In this document: piece after piece, positions 21,930 through 33,200 of the stretch
Position numbering within the stretch: position 1 is the stretch's first letter
How the letters are laid out: each line of letters opens with the position of its first letter
Origin: Arion vulgaris
Lineage: Eukaryota > Mollusca > Gastropoda > Stylommatophora > Arionidae
Length of the DNA: 64,000 nt
Direction of reading: 5' to 3'
NCBI GenBank assembly: GCA_020796225.1
Contig: CM036768.1
Coordinates: 37,187,789-37,251,788, forward strand
Notes under the pieces: generated by a model
Told to the model about the DNA's origin: nothing
The model's input: only the letters and a program-made list of their open reading frames with translations
Database searches by the model: none
Made by a program: the position numbers and the translations under genes

Positions 21930-22580
21930 TGTCGGCCATCAGGGCACTAAAAAGCTCAACTGTCACAAAGCTAAGCGAGCTAAAAACGATCCTCGGAGTA
22001 TTAACAAACTCATTCAAACGCAGTCATACAGTGGATCCATCATACTGCAATATGGCGGAAACGAAGAGGCAGACAAGCTGCAAAGGCAGGAAGACGACTG
22101 CCGCAAAATGATTACGAAATCAGCTTCGAGGAGGCTAAAACAACCATCGGATGGCGACATAGAGAGAGAGTAGTGGTCGCAAGACCCCCCCTCAACACAG
22201 CGCCAAAGATGGATACTATGGTCTGTCCCGTAACAAACAAGTTGTCATATTCCACCTCCGTACTGGCCATAGCAGACTCTGGTACTACCTCTACAACAAA
22301 TTTAAGATTCTCACAACTAGCCTGTGCCACTGCGAGAAGGCTGACATGACGCAAAGCACCGACTGCAAGCTTCCACTGCTAGCAGGCATAGGAAACGAAA
22401 CCTGGCCGGAAAATACCGAGCTGTACGGAGGGACGGAGTCTCTAAAGACAACAGCAGAATTTATGTGGAAATCTGGTACATCAGTCTACGCGGTGATCGC
22501 GAGAGAGAGAATCTCTTTGCATTCTTTTCAGACTACCATTATTGATACCCCTCTCTCTCGACCTGATTCCTCATATAATA
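21930..22580 (+). pseudogene. Retrotransposon RNase H C-terminal region, plus sense
   Basis: Plus frames give GGNEEADKLQRQE, YEISFEEAKTTI and, later, a degenerate C-terminal zinc-finger-like region (SLCHCEKADM). It faces the 21690 remnant. Confidence 0.6.
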
Positions 22581-22832
22581 TGTAGTCTTTTGTAAATTCG
22601 GCTGTACTTTGTGGTGGTTTTTCCCGTGTTTGATAAGGTAAAATGTCTGTAATATATTCTGGTTCAGACATCTTCATAAAAGAAGCAAATCGGTTGATGT
22701 TGATTGATTTACAGGCATGACCATCGTCATTGCATTTCGATGAATAGCTCCAATATATTTCTCACACATGAAGATCTATACGACAGTGCACAAAATCAGT
22801 GGCACCGGTGAGGGTCCCCATTGGGATTGTGA

Positions 22833-23078
22833 AATGAAAATCGTGGCATATCCCAAAGGACGTAGCCATCAACCACAGTAAACAAGTCGTTGATTTTCTA
22901 GGCACCACTTATACGTTCAGTAGTTTGCCATTGCTTTCTGAACGGGTGGCGCCATCGTCCTTTTGTTAAAATCAACGGAAACAATTTGCAAGCAAACTGT
23001 CCGCAGCGTGATTCGAACTCAGAACGTCGGGGTTAATAGACAAGTCACTAACCCTAGGCCACGAACGCCACTACCATT
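22833..23078 (-). mobile_element. T2 SINE
   Basis: This is a full-length minus-strand copy. The B-box is seen as GATTCGAACTC on the plus strand at about 23010. Confidence 0.83.
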
Positions 23079-23151
23079 GGCAAGAAGGTGGGATTGTGAA
23101 GGTGGTCAAAATTTGTATACATTTTATTATTGTAATTATTAGGTTACTTAC

Positions 23152-23880
23152 TTACTTAATCCCGTCATGCCTAGTGACACATGGGGCTTCAGAAAGGACT
23201 TTCCATGCTCTCCCGTCCCGTGCAACCTTCAGCGCAGAGCCCCACGTCAGAGATGCGGTGTCCAGTTCCTCTTCCATCATGCGCCTCCATGTTGTCCGTG
23301 GTCTGCCTTTCTTTCTCTTTCCCTCTGGTGTCCAAGTGAGGGCTATCCTTGCAGGCATTTCTTGTCTCATTCTCATAACATGTCCGAGCCATTTCCATCT
23401 TCTCTTTTGAGTATGTCATTCATTGCCTCTTGTCTTGTGTCTTGGAGTAGTTGGTTATTGGATATTTTTACTGGCCAAAGATTCCCAAGATTCTGCGAAG
23501 ACAAGAGTGGTGGAAAACTGACAGCCTGCTAGTATCTCCTTTGGTCATCCTCCAACACTCCGATCCGTAGAGCAAAACTGGCAAAACAATGCTTTTATAG
23601 AGTTTAAGCTTTGTGGTCCTATTGTAGATTTTGGACTTCCATACTGGTTTCATTCTGGCAAAAGCGGTTCTGGCCTTACTCAGACGTGATTTTATATCTT
23701 CCTCTGTGCCACCATTTAGTGTCAGTACGCTACCAAGATATGTAAACTGCTCAACCCTTTCCAGTGTTTCATCTTCTAACATTACTGGTTGTTGGATTTC
23801 ACTGTTTGTCATAATTTTTGTTTTTCCTGTGTTTGTTTTGAGGCCTACTGTCTTTGCCGTGCTGTGAAGTATTGTACTTT
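23152..23880 (-). pseudogene. LINE reverse-transcriptase C-terminal region
   Basis: The minus reading TYLGSVLTLNGGTEEDIKSR, SIVLPVLLYGSECWRMTKGD and, after a frame change, GKRKKGRPRTTWRRMMEEEL forms the classic LINE ORF2 tail. Confidence 0.88.
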
Positions 23881-24339
23881 TAATTATTAGGTTGGTTTGT
23901 TTATTTTGCTCGAGCAGAAGCTTTCCGACCTACTCATCGATGTTATGCTGTGAAGGGTTCTATAGCGCGCTCAACTCGAACACAAGACCTACGTTTTATC
24001 GTCCATCTTCGATAGGAGAAGGAACTCAATCTCGTCCACATTGAGATAAGAGACCACTGGAAAATTAGTTCGATCGCTCCAACCGAGGGAAGGGGTGGGG
24101 ACCTAGTACTTTTTAAGTGAGGGACAACCAACGTACCTCAACGCCACAAATACCTCAAAACAAAAACAAACTCATCAAAACTATTGAAACATAAAATACT
24201 TCATATAAAAGTGAATTTCAAATGAAGACAGCTGGTGTTGTAATTTAGTACTAGCTGTAAGCGGCAACAAAACAAATTTGGACATTTGTTTTTAGATCTT
24301 CCCCCTCATTCATTCCTTCTTCTTCTCTTCCACCATTTA

Positions 24340-25345
24340 CTTCTTTATAGAAGTGGTGGGAGAAGGGGAGAAGAACGTAGTGATCTTGTGTGTGCTTGTT
24401 TTAAGGCACTTTGTAAGTGATATTCATTTTCGTAAGGCTGTTCTTGATGCCGTCGCTCCATCTTTGCGTGGTCTTCCTCTTGCTTTGTACTCATTATACT
24501 TTTTTCTAGATCTTCATGTCTTGTAAAATACATATATTTTCTTTTCTTTGCTCAGAGTCAGTGGTGGCTCGTCATTAAGAGCCAGTGGGGCCAGGCCCAC
24601 AAAATAATGTATAGCGGGTATTTATTATTTTATAAATTAAAATATAGCAACCAAAAACCATGATTTATCCGGAAGAAATGTCTGGCCCCACCAATAAAAA
24701 TGATCACGAGCCACCACTGCTCAGAGTTCATAGAATTTCTCCCTAGTACATTGTTTACCCGTTGCCATCAAATATTATGAACCTCCTCTTCGCATTATAT
24801 GTGCGAAGAACCTTGATTGTCTGATTCTTATTCTTTTCATACGGTTTCTTTGTGTGCAGGCCTGTTTTAAAACCTCATCATTTTTTTTCTTCGCTGTTCA
24901 TAGAATTTTCAGCATTCTTCTGTAAAACCACATCTCTGTGGCTTCCCTCTCTCCTTTTCTTGATTTGGTTTTTGTACTTCTGCGTCTATCGAATCTATTC
25001 ATCGAAATGCAATGACGATGGTTCTGCCTGTCAATCAATCAACATCAACCGATTGCTGATCTTATTGATTGCTTGTTTTTGTCCATGATTCGCAACTAGT
25101 AGTAGCACCGGATTACTTTTTTCCGCAGTGTCATTTGTAGTGAATTCACGCAGTGTTTTTTTTTCTTCATAAAAGCTGCTTTCGATTGAGCTATTCTACT
25201 TTAAATCTATGTTTTACACCTTCCATCTGATGTTAGGAATGTTCCCAGATACTTGAATCAATGGAATTGTTTCAACGTTGAGTTGATTATTTTGATATTG
25301 CGTTTGAGTGTTTCCTATTTCTTAGAGATAACCATTACCTGTGTT
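24340..25345 (-). pseudogene. LINE tail carrying a hAT MITE
   Basis: The complement of AAAACCACATCTCTGTGGCT gives [11 protein letters not shown]. It continues through GTTCTTCGCACATATAATGC and, beyond the MITE at 24559, KSIMSTKQEEDHAKMERRHQ. Confidence 0.78.
24559..24719. mobile_element. hAT-type MITE, copy 1 (161 bp)
   Basis: The terminal inverted repeat CAGTGGTGGCTCGT is perfect at both ends. The 8-bp target duplication CTCAGAGT is exact (24551-24558, 24720-24727). It is inserted in a LINE tail. Confidence 0.93.
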
Positions 25346-25507
25346 TTTTTTTGATATTCATGCGGCAACTGTGGACCAAACGCCACGCTGCGTGGTTTTG
25401 GGTTGGACACCTTTTTACCAGGAGCCACACTAAATGACGTTTTTTATTCTAGACACAAATGGCTTGTAAAAACATGACTTTTGTCCTGGTCCACTAAGAG
25501 TTAATCC

Positions 25508-25672
25508 CAGCGGCGGCTCGTGTTCACTTTTGTTGGTGGGGCCAGACACAAATTTTTGAAATAATCATGGTTTTTGGTTATGTTATATTTTAATTATTAA
25601 ATAATAAATACCCGTTTACATTATTTTTGGTGGGGCCCAGCCCTACTGGCCCTTAATGACGAGACGCCACTG
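25508..25672. mobile_element. hAT-type MITE, copy 2
   Basis: The ends are CAGCGGCGGCTCGT and ACGAGACGCCACTG. The flanks GTTAATCC and GTTAATCT match at 7 of 8. Confidence 0.88.
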
Positions 25673-25679
25673 GTTAATC

Positions 25680-26715
25680 TTTTCTTTTCACTTTATTTCA
25701 CCATTATGTCTATCAAGTGTTATATATCTTGTTCATGTGACTGAGTGCTTTATTTGTCTTATCTTTGTTTAATACTTTCTTCGCTTCTAATTGATGCAGC
25801 ATTTTTATTGTTATGGAGCACATAGACCATGTGATAATGAAGGTTAGGAAGGATATGAATGCAATGAGGGTAATGACGGCGACAAATTGTGAGTAGCACC
25901 ATTTTTGTCTCGTACACCGTGGCCTGGTCCTGTCTTTGATTAAGTATGCCCTGGCGATACTGACTCCTAGTATGAGGCCATATGCTGATGGAAAGAATAC
26001 AGAATGAGAATATGCGCATCATACTAGTGTGTAATAAAGACACGCCGTGCAGGGAAATGCGTTATCTTCTAGATTGATGATGCTCATCCATCACGGGTGA
26101 TGATGACCAACCCATTTTTATCAAAGAGAATGTTTGTCTGTGTGTACATCAATGGCTAGTGAGCTCGATGCGGGCTTGAAATGTTCTTTAGCAATGTGGG
26201 CAAGGAATATTTGCACTTGTGGGGAGTTTTACTGCCTCTCTTGTTTGTCGTTTCTGTTCCATTCGTGCAGCCGAAGAACCGTGTCGAAAAAGTGTGCGCC
26301 AGGCTGAAGGGTGACTTGCACGATGATTTGGTTTAAAGGGAGAAAAAGTTGCTCAATTCGTCGATCTCACTCAATTCCTTCTATGTCCAGTGACAGGACA
26401 AAGTCAAGACGACTGGAGAAGGATCCAGGTGCAGCAGATGACCAGGGCGTTCTACGTGCCTGGCCGTGTTCACTACGCTCCGCAACGCGCTGCTGGCAGA
26501 CGCAGTCTTGCCCGTTGAACCAGAGTATTGTTTCTTCTGCACAGTCAAGTCTTCGCATGCAGGGTTGGCATACCCTTATTCACCGATTGATTTAGTACTG
26601 AATATTCTTGATTATCCTACCATGGGAGACATACCGTTCAAATCCTGCACATCTGAACCCAGTCACAGTGAAACCATTTTGGGGGAAAGACTTTCCCGAC
26701 TTTCTAGAAAAATAT
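25680..26715. other. Intergenic region, unassigned
   Basis: Short ORFs overlap on both strands without recognisable domains. Part may be a decayed retrotransposon. Confidence 0.45.
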
Positions 26716-26729
26716 AGAGAATTTTGTAC

Positions 26730-26867
26730 TTCTTCTTTCTTCTTTTGTCGTCACACTGCTACCGGGTTGTTGCCCAGTGTTGTGGTTTTCTGTTTTTGTC
26801 TTGCGCTGTTCTGGTGGCTTGGGTGATTGTTATTTTTGCTCTTTATAACAATCACCCAAGCCACCAG
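26730..26867 (-). mobile_element. LINE 3'-tail insertion with 14-bp target duplication and 5' hairpin
   Basis: It is flanked by AGAGAATTTTGTAC (26716-26729, 26866-26879). Minus-sense sequence ends in AGAAGAAAGAAGAAG. The other end is a perfect 23-bp inverted repeat (26811-26833 and 26845-26867) around an 11-bp loop. The same tail is at 52690 and about 1140. Confidence 0.85.
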
Positions 26868-26879
26868 AGAATTTTGTAC

Positions 26880-27624
26880 ATCGACATTTAAATAATAATA
26901 GTATTGTTACATGATATGTCAAAATATTAAAAATAGTACTTGAATGACTCATGTCACTTTTGGAAACGTCAAATAAAAAAAGGAGTGGGTTTGTTTGAAA
27001 TAAAAGCGTACTGAACTATTACATGTCAGATCAACAAAAAATCAGACTAGAAGAAAAAAATGAATGATTCATGTCATTTAGGATTTCCGGACAAAAACAC
27101 CATTACACAAGTTGTATGAACAGAACGATACTGAAATCTCTTACTAAGATTTAAACGATATAGTCACACGGCTTTATATATTTCATTATCATGTGCACAT
27201 GTGTTATATGTATCTGTAAAGTTTTAATAAAAGAATGATGGCCAGATCTAAAAATAGGTTTACTGTCCCGTGCATCACGTGACAGCACGACAGGTAAAAG
27301 GGATCATCATTTGCCGTGTTTATGTTTCGAAAATAACGATTTTTTAAAACTAACTATATTATACAATTCTTTGTTTCTCGAATTGATAAGTACATTTCGT
27401 TTTTAATTAAAACATTATAAACACATATTGTTTGACTGTTTCTATTGTGACATTGTGATATTTAAAGATAAAAATAATTACTCCCGAGTCTCAGTCCGGA
27501 AACAAAATTGCGAGGTCTTTGTTTATTTCTTGTAAATATTGGTGACCATCATTCCTTAATATTTGGGAAATAAGTTGTTTTTATTTGCGGGTGATTTCTG
27601 TATATCACAAATCGCAGTCAGAAA
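26880..27624 (+). promoter_or_regulatory. CHMP5 upstream region
   Basis: No repeat is recognised in the 745 bases before the CHMP5 ATG. The stretch contains the TCACGTGA motif and is presumably promoter plus 5' UTR. A start site cannot be fixed. Confidence 0.45.
27275..27282. promoter_or_regulatory. TCACGTGA E-box upstream of CHMP5
   Basis: A perfect palindromic TCACGTGA lies about 350 bp before the CHMP5 ATG, in sequence without recognised repeats. The motif is the core of the CLEAR/TFEB-type E-box found near endolysosomal genes. Function here is inference only. Confidence 0.35.
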
Positions 27625-27693
27625 ATGAATCGTTTATTTGGACGAGGAAAGCCGAAGGAGCCAGCACCAAACTTAACAGACTGTGTCGCAAAC
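27625..27693 (+). CDS. CHMP5: CHMP5 coding exon 1
   Basis: The exon encodes [20 protein letters not shown] followed by VAN, then a GTAAGT donor. This is the only in-frame ATG that gives the family N-terminus. Confidence 0.96.
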
Positions 27694-30215
27694 GTAAGTT
27701 GGTTTAGTTGCAGATTGTTTATTATTATATTATACTTTTATTTGTATTTCTTAGATTAGACAGCAGTGAATTGACAGTTTTTAGTTAATGATAGTTCTAA
27801 TTTAGTTCTCTGAGTCCCACAAACTCAAACATACAAGTTGAACACAATAACAATTTAATTCATTGTTATAACATAAACTATTATCATACATTCAGCAATC
27901 TAATTATCGCCGTCAAAATGCGCGGAGACTAGAATCAAGAATGTAATTGTATTTTTGTGTGGACGAAAGTAAAGTTATGTAATTCCCGCCATAGCATTTT
28001 TTGGTCAACCAATAAACTATAAGATAGTAGCAGCTGTTATAAGAAAGAGAAGATGAAGATATATTGGGTGTAATCTGAGAAGAAATGATCAAAGAATCAC
28101 AAAGCAGGCGTTTTAGTGGAGGCAATGGGTTATAAAAATAAGACTCCCTATGAAAATCATGAAACGAACTTCACTGAGATAGACGAGAAATAGACTCAAT
28201 TCCATAGTAGAGATTGAACAGGTTGCCCAGGATATTGTATGGAGAAATTACATACAACAGTATGAGAGGAACATAAAAATAATAGCATATCTTCTTCTGT
28301 CTCGTTCGTTTCCATACTCTTGCTGGTTAAAGCAGGATGCAGTCACTAGAAAGGAATGCATATGATTGTCTCGCAGTTTCAGTGTGAGCTGTAATATCTG
28401 CACCTTTCGATTGATTTGACACATCCGACTTCCTCATAGTCTTTTTTGTACCTGGTTAGCTTTTCCCTCTTCGATCTCCACAAACTTAGTCAGACTTCTT
28501 GGTAGTCATCTGTTTCTATGGCCGCCACATCGAGGCAGAGTGAGGTTTGGTCAGCTTTGTTCTAATGCTTACCATAACACTAACAGTCAGCTATGAGTTG
28601 CTGACTGCTACAACCCCCCATGCAGCTTATCTGTAGTTCCCCAAAGGAGGACAGAGCGTCTGGCTTCATATTAGCATATAATACTACCTTCTCATTGAAA
28701 GATAATGGCCTTAAAATATGGAGATAAGATTGTCAGTTCACTTCTTGCCTGCTAACTTTCCCATTTCTAATTTTGTATTTCACAGATTGATAGTAGGGGA
28801 GAATCAATAGACAAAAAGATTTCTCGTTTAGATGCAGAGTTGGTAAAGTACAAAGACCAAATGAAGAAAATGAGAGAGGGGCCCGCCAAGGTAGGTTGAA
28901 ATTGTTAATCTTCATGATTATATATTTTAAAAATTGCATTATATTCCATTCATTATCTTGTATGATTTGAACACATTCCGAGTGGCTAACCTAACTTGTT
29001 TTTGTGCCGAGCCATGCAGACATGCAAGGTAACAAGCAAGCAGATCGGCTGACTGATGCTGCTGTAGTTAGGGAAGAATAGACAATAGATAGTGCAGACA
29101 TAATCAATGCTATGAGAGAAGTAGGCTAACTAACTGAATTTGAGCACATGTGTGAATCCTCATCTCTTGCAATAGTAAAGGAAATAGTAGTGAAACTGGG
29201 AGCTGCCAGACATGAACACTTTGTTAATATGTGAGTAATCAACAAAGAACAGATGTAATCAGTCATGATTTGCTGAAGTTACATAAATTAAACTGGATAA
29301 CTATTTTAAATTGACTAATCTGGCCTCAGAATTCCTCTATAGGTGCTCAGTACAGTGGAGCTTACAGAAATTACCAATTTATGAGTACGTGCACAGTAGA
29401 TTCAGATGTGATTCTAAATTTTTCTTGAACTGAAAAAGTTGGGGTTAAAAGTTATTTTAAACTTTGTTGACAGTGGAGTCCTATTTATGGAGATTTGAAT
29501 GTATATATAATAATAATAATAATTCCTCTCGTACCGTTATCGTTACATAGGGCCTGCAAGTAATTTCTCCATACTGCTCTATCCTGGGCAACTCGCTCAA
29601 TCTCCTCCATGGAACTGAGACCGATATTTCTTGCCTCTCTCACCAAAGTTCGTTTCAGTGTCTCCTTAGGTCATCCTCTCTTTCTTGAACCCTTTGCATC
29701 CCACTTCAATGCCTGCTTTGATATTCGTTGATCATTTGTCCTCAAGGTGTGTCCAACATATCTCCATCCTCTCTTTCTTATAACAGTTGTCAATAGTGGT
29801 TGAGCAGATATTTCTCTGATTTCATCATTTTTCCTGAATTCTTCCATTTTATTTTCATTATTAATGTATATAAATACACACCTAAAGGTGAAGGATTGAC
29901 GTAACAGGATTTCCCCCATATGGCTCCATCCCTCTTGGCAGTAAGGGTATGCCACCTGCCTAGAGTGTTCCACAAACTCTAGCTCCAGCAACAATCTTAG
30001 GGATCTCTGGGAAAAATTGTACATGTGACTCAGTCCCGTTCAAACCTTCAACCTACAGAGCACCAGGCAAATGTCTTAACCACTTCGCCATTGAGACTCC
30101 ATATATACAATGGAGGTGGATGATATCTGCAGCAATAAATTTCAAAGGTTAGGAAAGATGAAGAAGAAGATGGTAAATATGTATATATGTAAATATATAT
30201 ATGTAAAAAAAAAAG

Positions 30216-30257
<42 letters not shown>

Positions 30258-33200
30258 TCAATATCTATAGAATTGTTTTTCTTAGTGCAATCGTTTTACT
30301 GTTCACAGAACCAGGTTAAACAGAAAGCAATGAGGTACTTAAACAGAAAGCGAATGTAAGTATTTTGAATTTATCTGTTGGGTGTTCAAGTTACTGTCAA
30401 ATGTTATAGACAGATTACTAGCTATATACATAACATCATGAAACTATTGACCACTGGCTATTTAGATGCCAATCACTGGACGATGTCAGGAAGATTCATC
30501 CTCCTTCGCAAGATAAATGCAATAGACAACATTAGAATTTAAAGCAACGATAGCTTGTTGTTCGAATTGATCGAAGATTGTTAGAATGCACTTTCTTTTC
30601 TTATTCATTTTCTTAACCCTGTTCTTGTTGTCCCCATCCATCTTTTGTGTGGTCTTCCTCTTGCTGATTAGTGATTACAGTTTCAGTTTGGAATAACTTA
30701 AAACTATAACGTTTAATAACTTTCATATTTTGAGACTAGACAGAAGTGACAGTTCAAAGTTCTAACTTAGTTCTGTGAGTCCCACAAACTGAAACATACA
30801 ATTTGAACACAATAACCTCCCGAGTGGTTACTGGGGCCCAAATTTGGGGTGTAAAGAATAGAATCACTGTTACCTGCCACGCATGTCGTAAGAGGCGACT
30901 AAGGAGGTTTGGGTGAAATTGGATGAACGGGTCCGCTTGGGAATGCTAATCCGAAACAAATGCTTGCAGAAAACAGATGCACCAGGCCGTAAGGCGAATA
31001 ACATGGTGCTACAACCCTCACAATGAGGAATGGGATAATGGATTCTACGGTCGCCAATCTGCCTCGAAGATTTAACCATGCAGTAAGAATGTCAGACCTA
31101 CCATCACGAGGGTGACCAAAGCTTACTGCGGGAAGAGGTCGACACAACGGGAAGCAGAAATCATAAGAATTATATCTTACAGAACTGCCCCCAGTATGCA
31201 GACTTGAGAAGTAAGAGGTGGCCCACTTACACCAGCATCCAAGACAAACTGTATGGCGTGGCTGATAATCTGAAGCAGACAGCTGCCTTTATTAGAGAAT
31301 CCAAATTTCCAATCTACTGAGAGCGCAGAAGAAGAACACAATAACAATTGAATTCATAATTGATTAGTGATTAGTTGCTGTGTAAATATTTTTGTCACCA
31401 GGTTTGATTCTGTTGTCAAGGTAAGTGAACAACTAAAAAGCAAACTGATCTTGTCAGGTTTACTTTTTGTTTATCACAGGTATGAAAACCAGCGGGACCA
31501 GTTAAGTCAACAGTCTTTCAATCTGGAGCAACAGAATTTTGCAATACAAAGTTTGAAGGATACAAAAACAACGGTATGTAGGGTTACTTTTTAATACGAC
31601 TGTTTTGCCTACATTATTATCACCATTTATTTTTCACACCAGTGAAAGCATTCACTACCAATGACACTGCAAAAATGAATACCCCAGTACTATATTCATC
31701 CAATACTGTATGGCAGCGAATCATGGGCAATGAACAAACAATCAATACGATCATTGGAAGCCACAGAGATGTGGTTTTACAGAAGAATGCTGAAAATTCC
31801 ATGGACAGTGAGGAGAACAAATGAGAAGGTTTTAAATCAGGCCTGCACACAAAGAAACCTTACCAAAAGAATAAGAATCCGGCAATAAAGGTTCTTTGGA
31901 CATATAATGTGAAGAGAAGGTTTGGAACATTTTCTGACAACAGGTAAAATTCAGGGAAGGAGAGATCGCGGAAGACAGAAGGAGATGTTGAATGACCTGA
32001 CATCATGGTTCGACACAAGATCGACATCAGAACTGATTACATGCACCAAGCAGAGAGATTTTGGAGAGATATGATCGCCTACGCCGGCAGGCATGGCACA
32101 TGATTGATTGAAAGCACATACTCCTACTTACATGAAAAAACTCTATGAGCATGATACAGAAGATCAAGACCGGTTATGTACAAAGGCAGTGGATGCAATT
32201 AATACAAACGCTACAATCCTGACACCTTATTCTTTGTCCCCCGGGCATTCTGGGGATGGCAATGAGAGACTGGATGCACTGGCGAGCATTGCTGCGATTG
32301 AGAATGAGCCTTCTATGGACTAAAGGGACATCATCGATGTTCTAAGAGAAAACATAAGCTTGAAGATTTCAACGAAGAAAATAAAGGGTATTCTCTATCT
32401 CGGTTGCGTAAGTTATGCCTACTGGTAGGTGTGGGAAAGCTATGAGAGAAACCCCAGTAGAAACATCAACCAGCACAGAGCAGAGTTGTTTAGTCTAAAC
32501 ACACTGCTTAGGAGGAGATTGGAGCAATTATGGACATATCCTATGTGCGATGAAGATGATCCTCAAATAAACAACGAACAAGAAACATATTCTAAATTAG
32601 TTGTTCTTAAAGTAGTTTTTTTGTTTTACTGTTTTATTTGATTTGTTAAGCTTGGCATTTCTCATTTATAATCACCTTTAATTGAATTTTGTTACATGAA
32701 AAGCTACAGCTGTTCTATTCTTTATTCATGAACAAGTAGTAGTAGAATCAGCCATCCAGTCTTTTATCCATCTGGAATTATCCAATCTTTGGTCTTTTAA
32801 TGACTGTTTCGCTTATGTGTTGTCGGTGCTTGCAAGGCTAGCAAATAATAGTACCACTGAGACCTACAAGGCATGTCATAAGAGGCGACTGTGGTAGGGA
32901 CCTAGGGTTGCTACCCTAGTAAATAAAAAGCATCGCAGAAATTGGATGTGCTTGTAGGCGCATAACTGGCATAACATACAATTGGTCTTAGGCTCGGATC
33001 ACATACAAATCACAAAGAGTGGTTAACAAGTGGTTGATATGGAGAATTGGAAGAAGAAGACATCAGGAACTGTTTAATCCTCTGTTCTTCAGAGACTGTC
33101 CAATCCTTGGTCCTTTGGGGATGTCCAATTCTCAGTCTTTCTGGGAATGTTTAATTCTTGGTCCATCAGGGACTGTCAGATCAAGTTGAACAACCTTCTG

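Noticed and set aside
23096..23532. Plus-strand ORFs of 104 and 121 codons
   Set aside because: They are opposite the LINE tail at 23152-23880 and have no recognisable domain.
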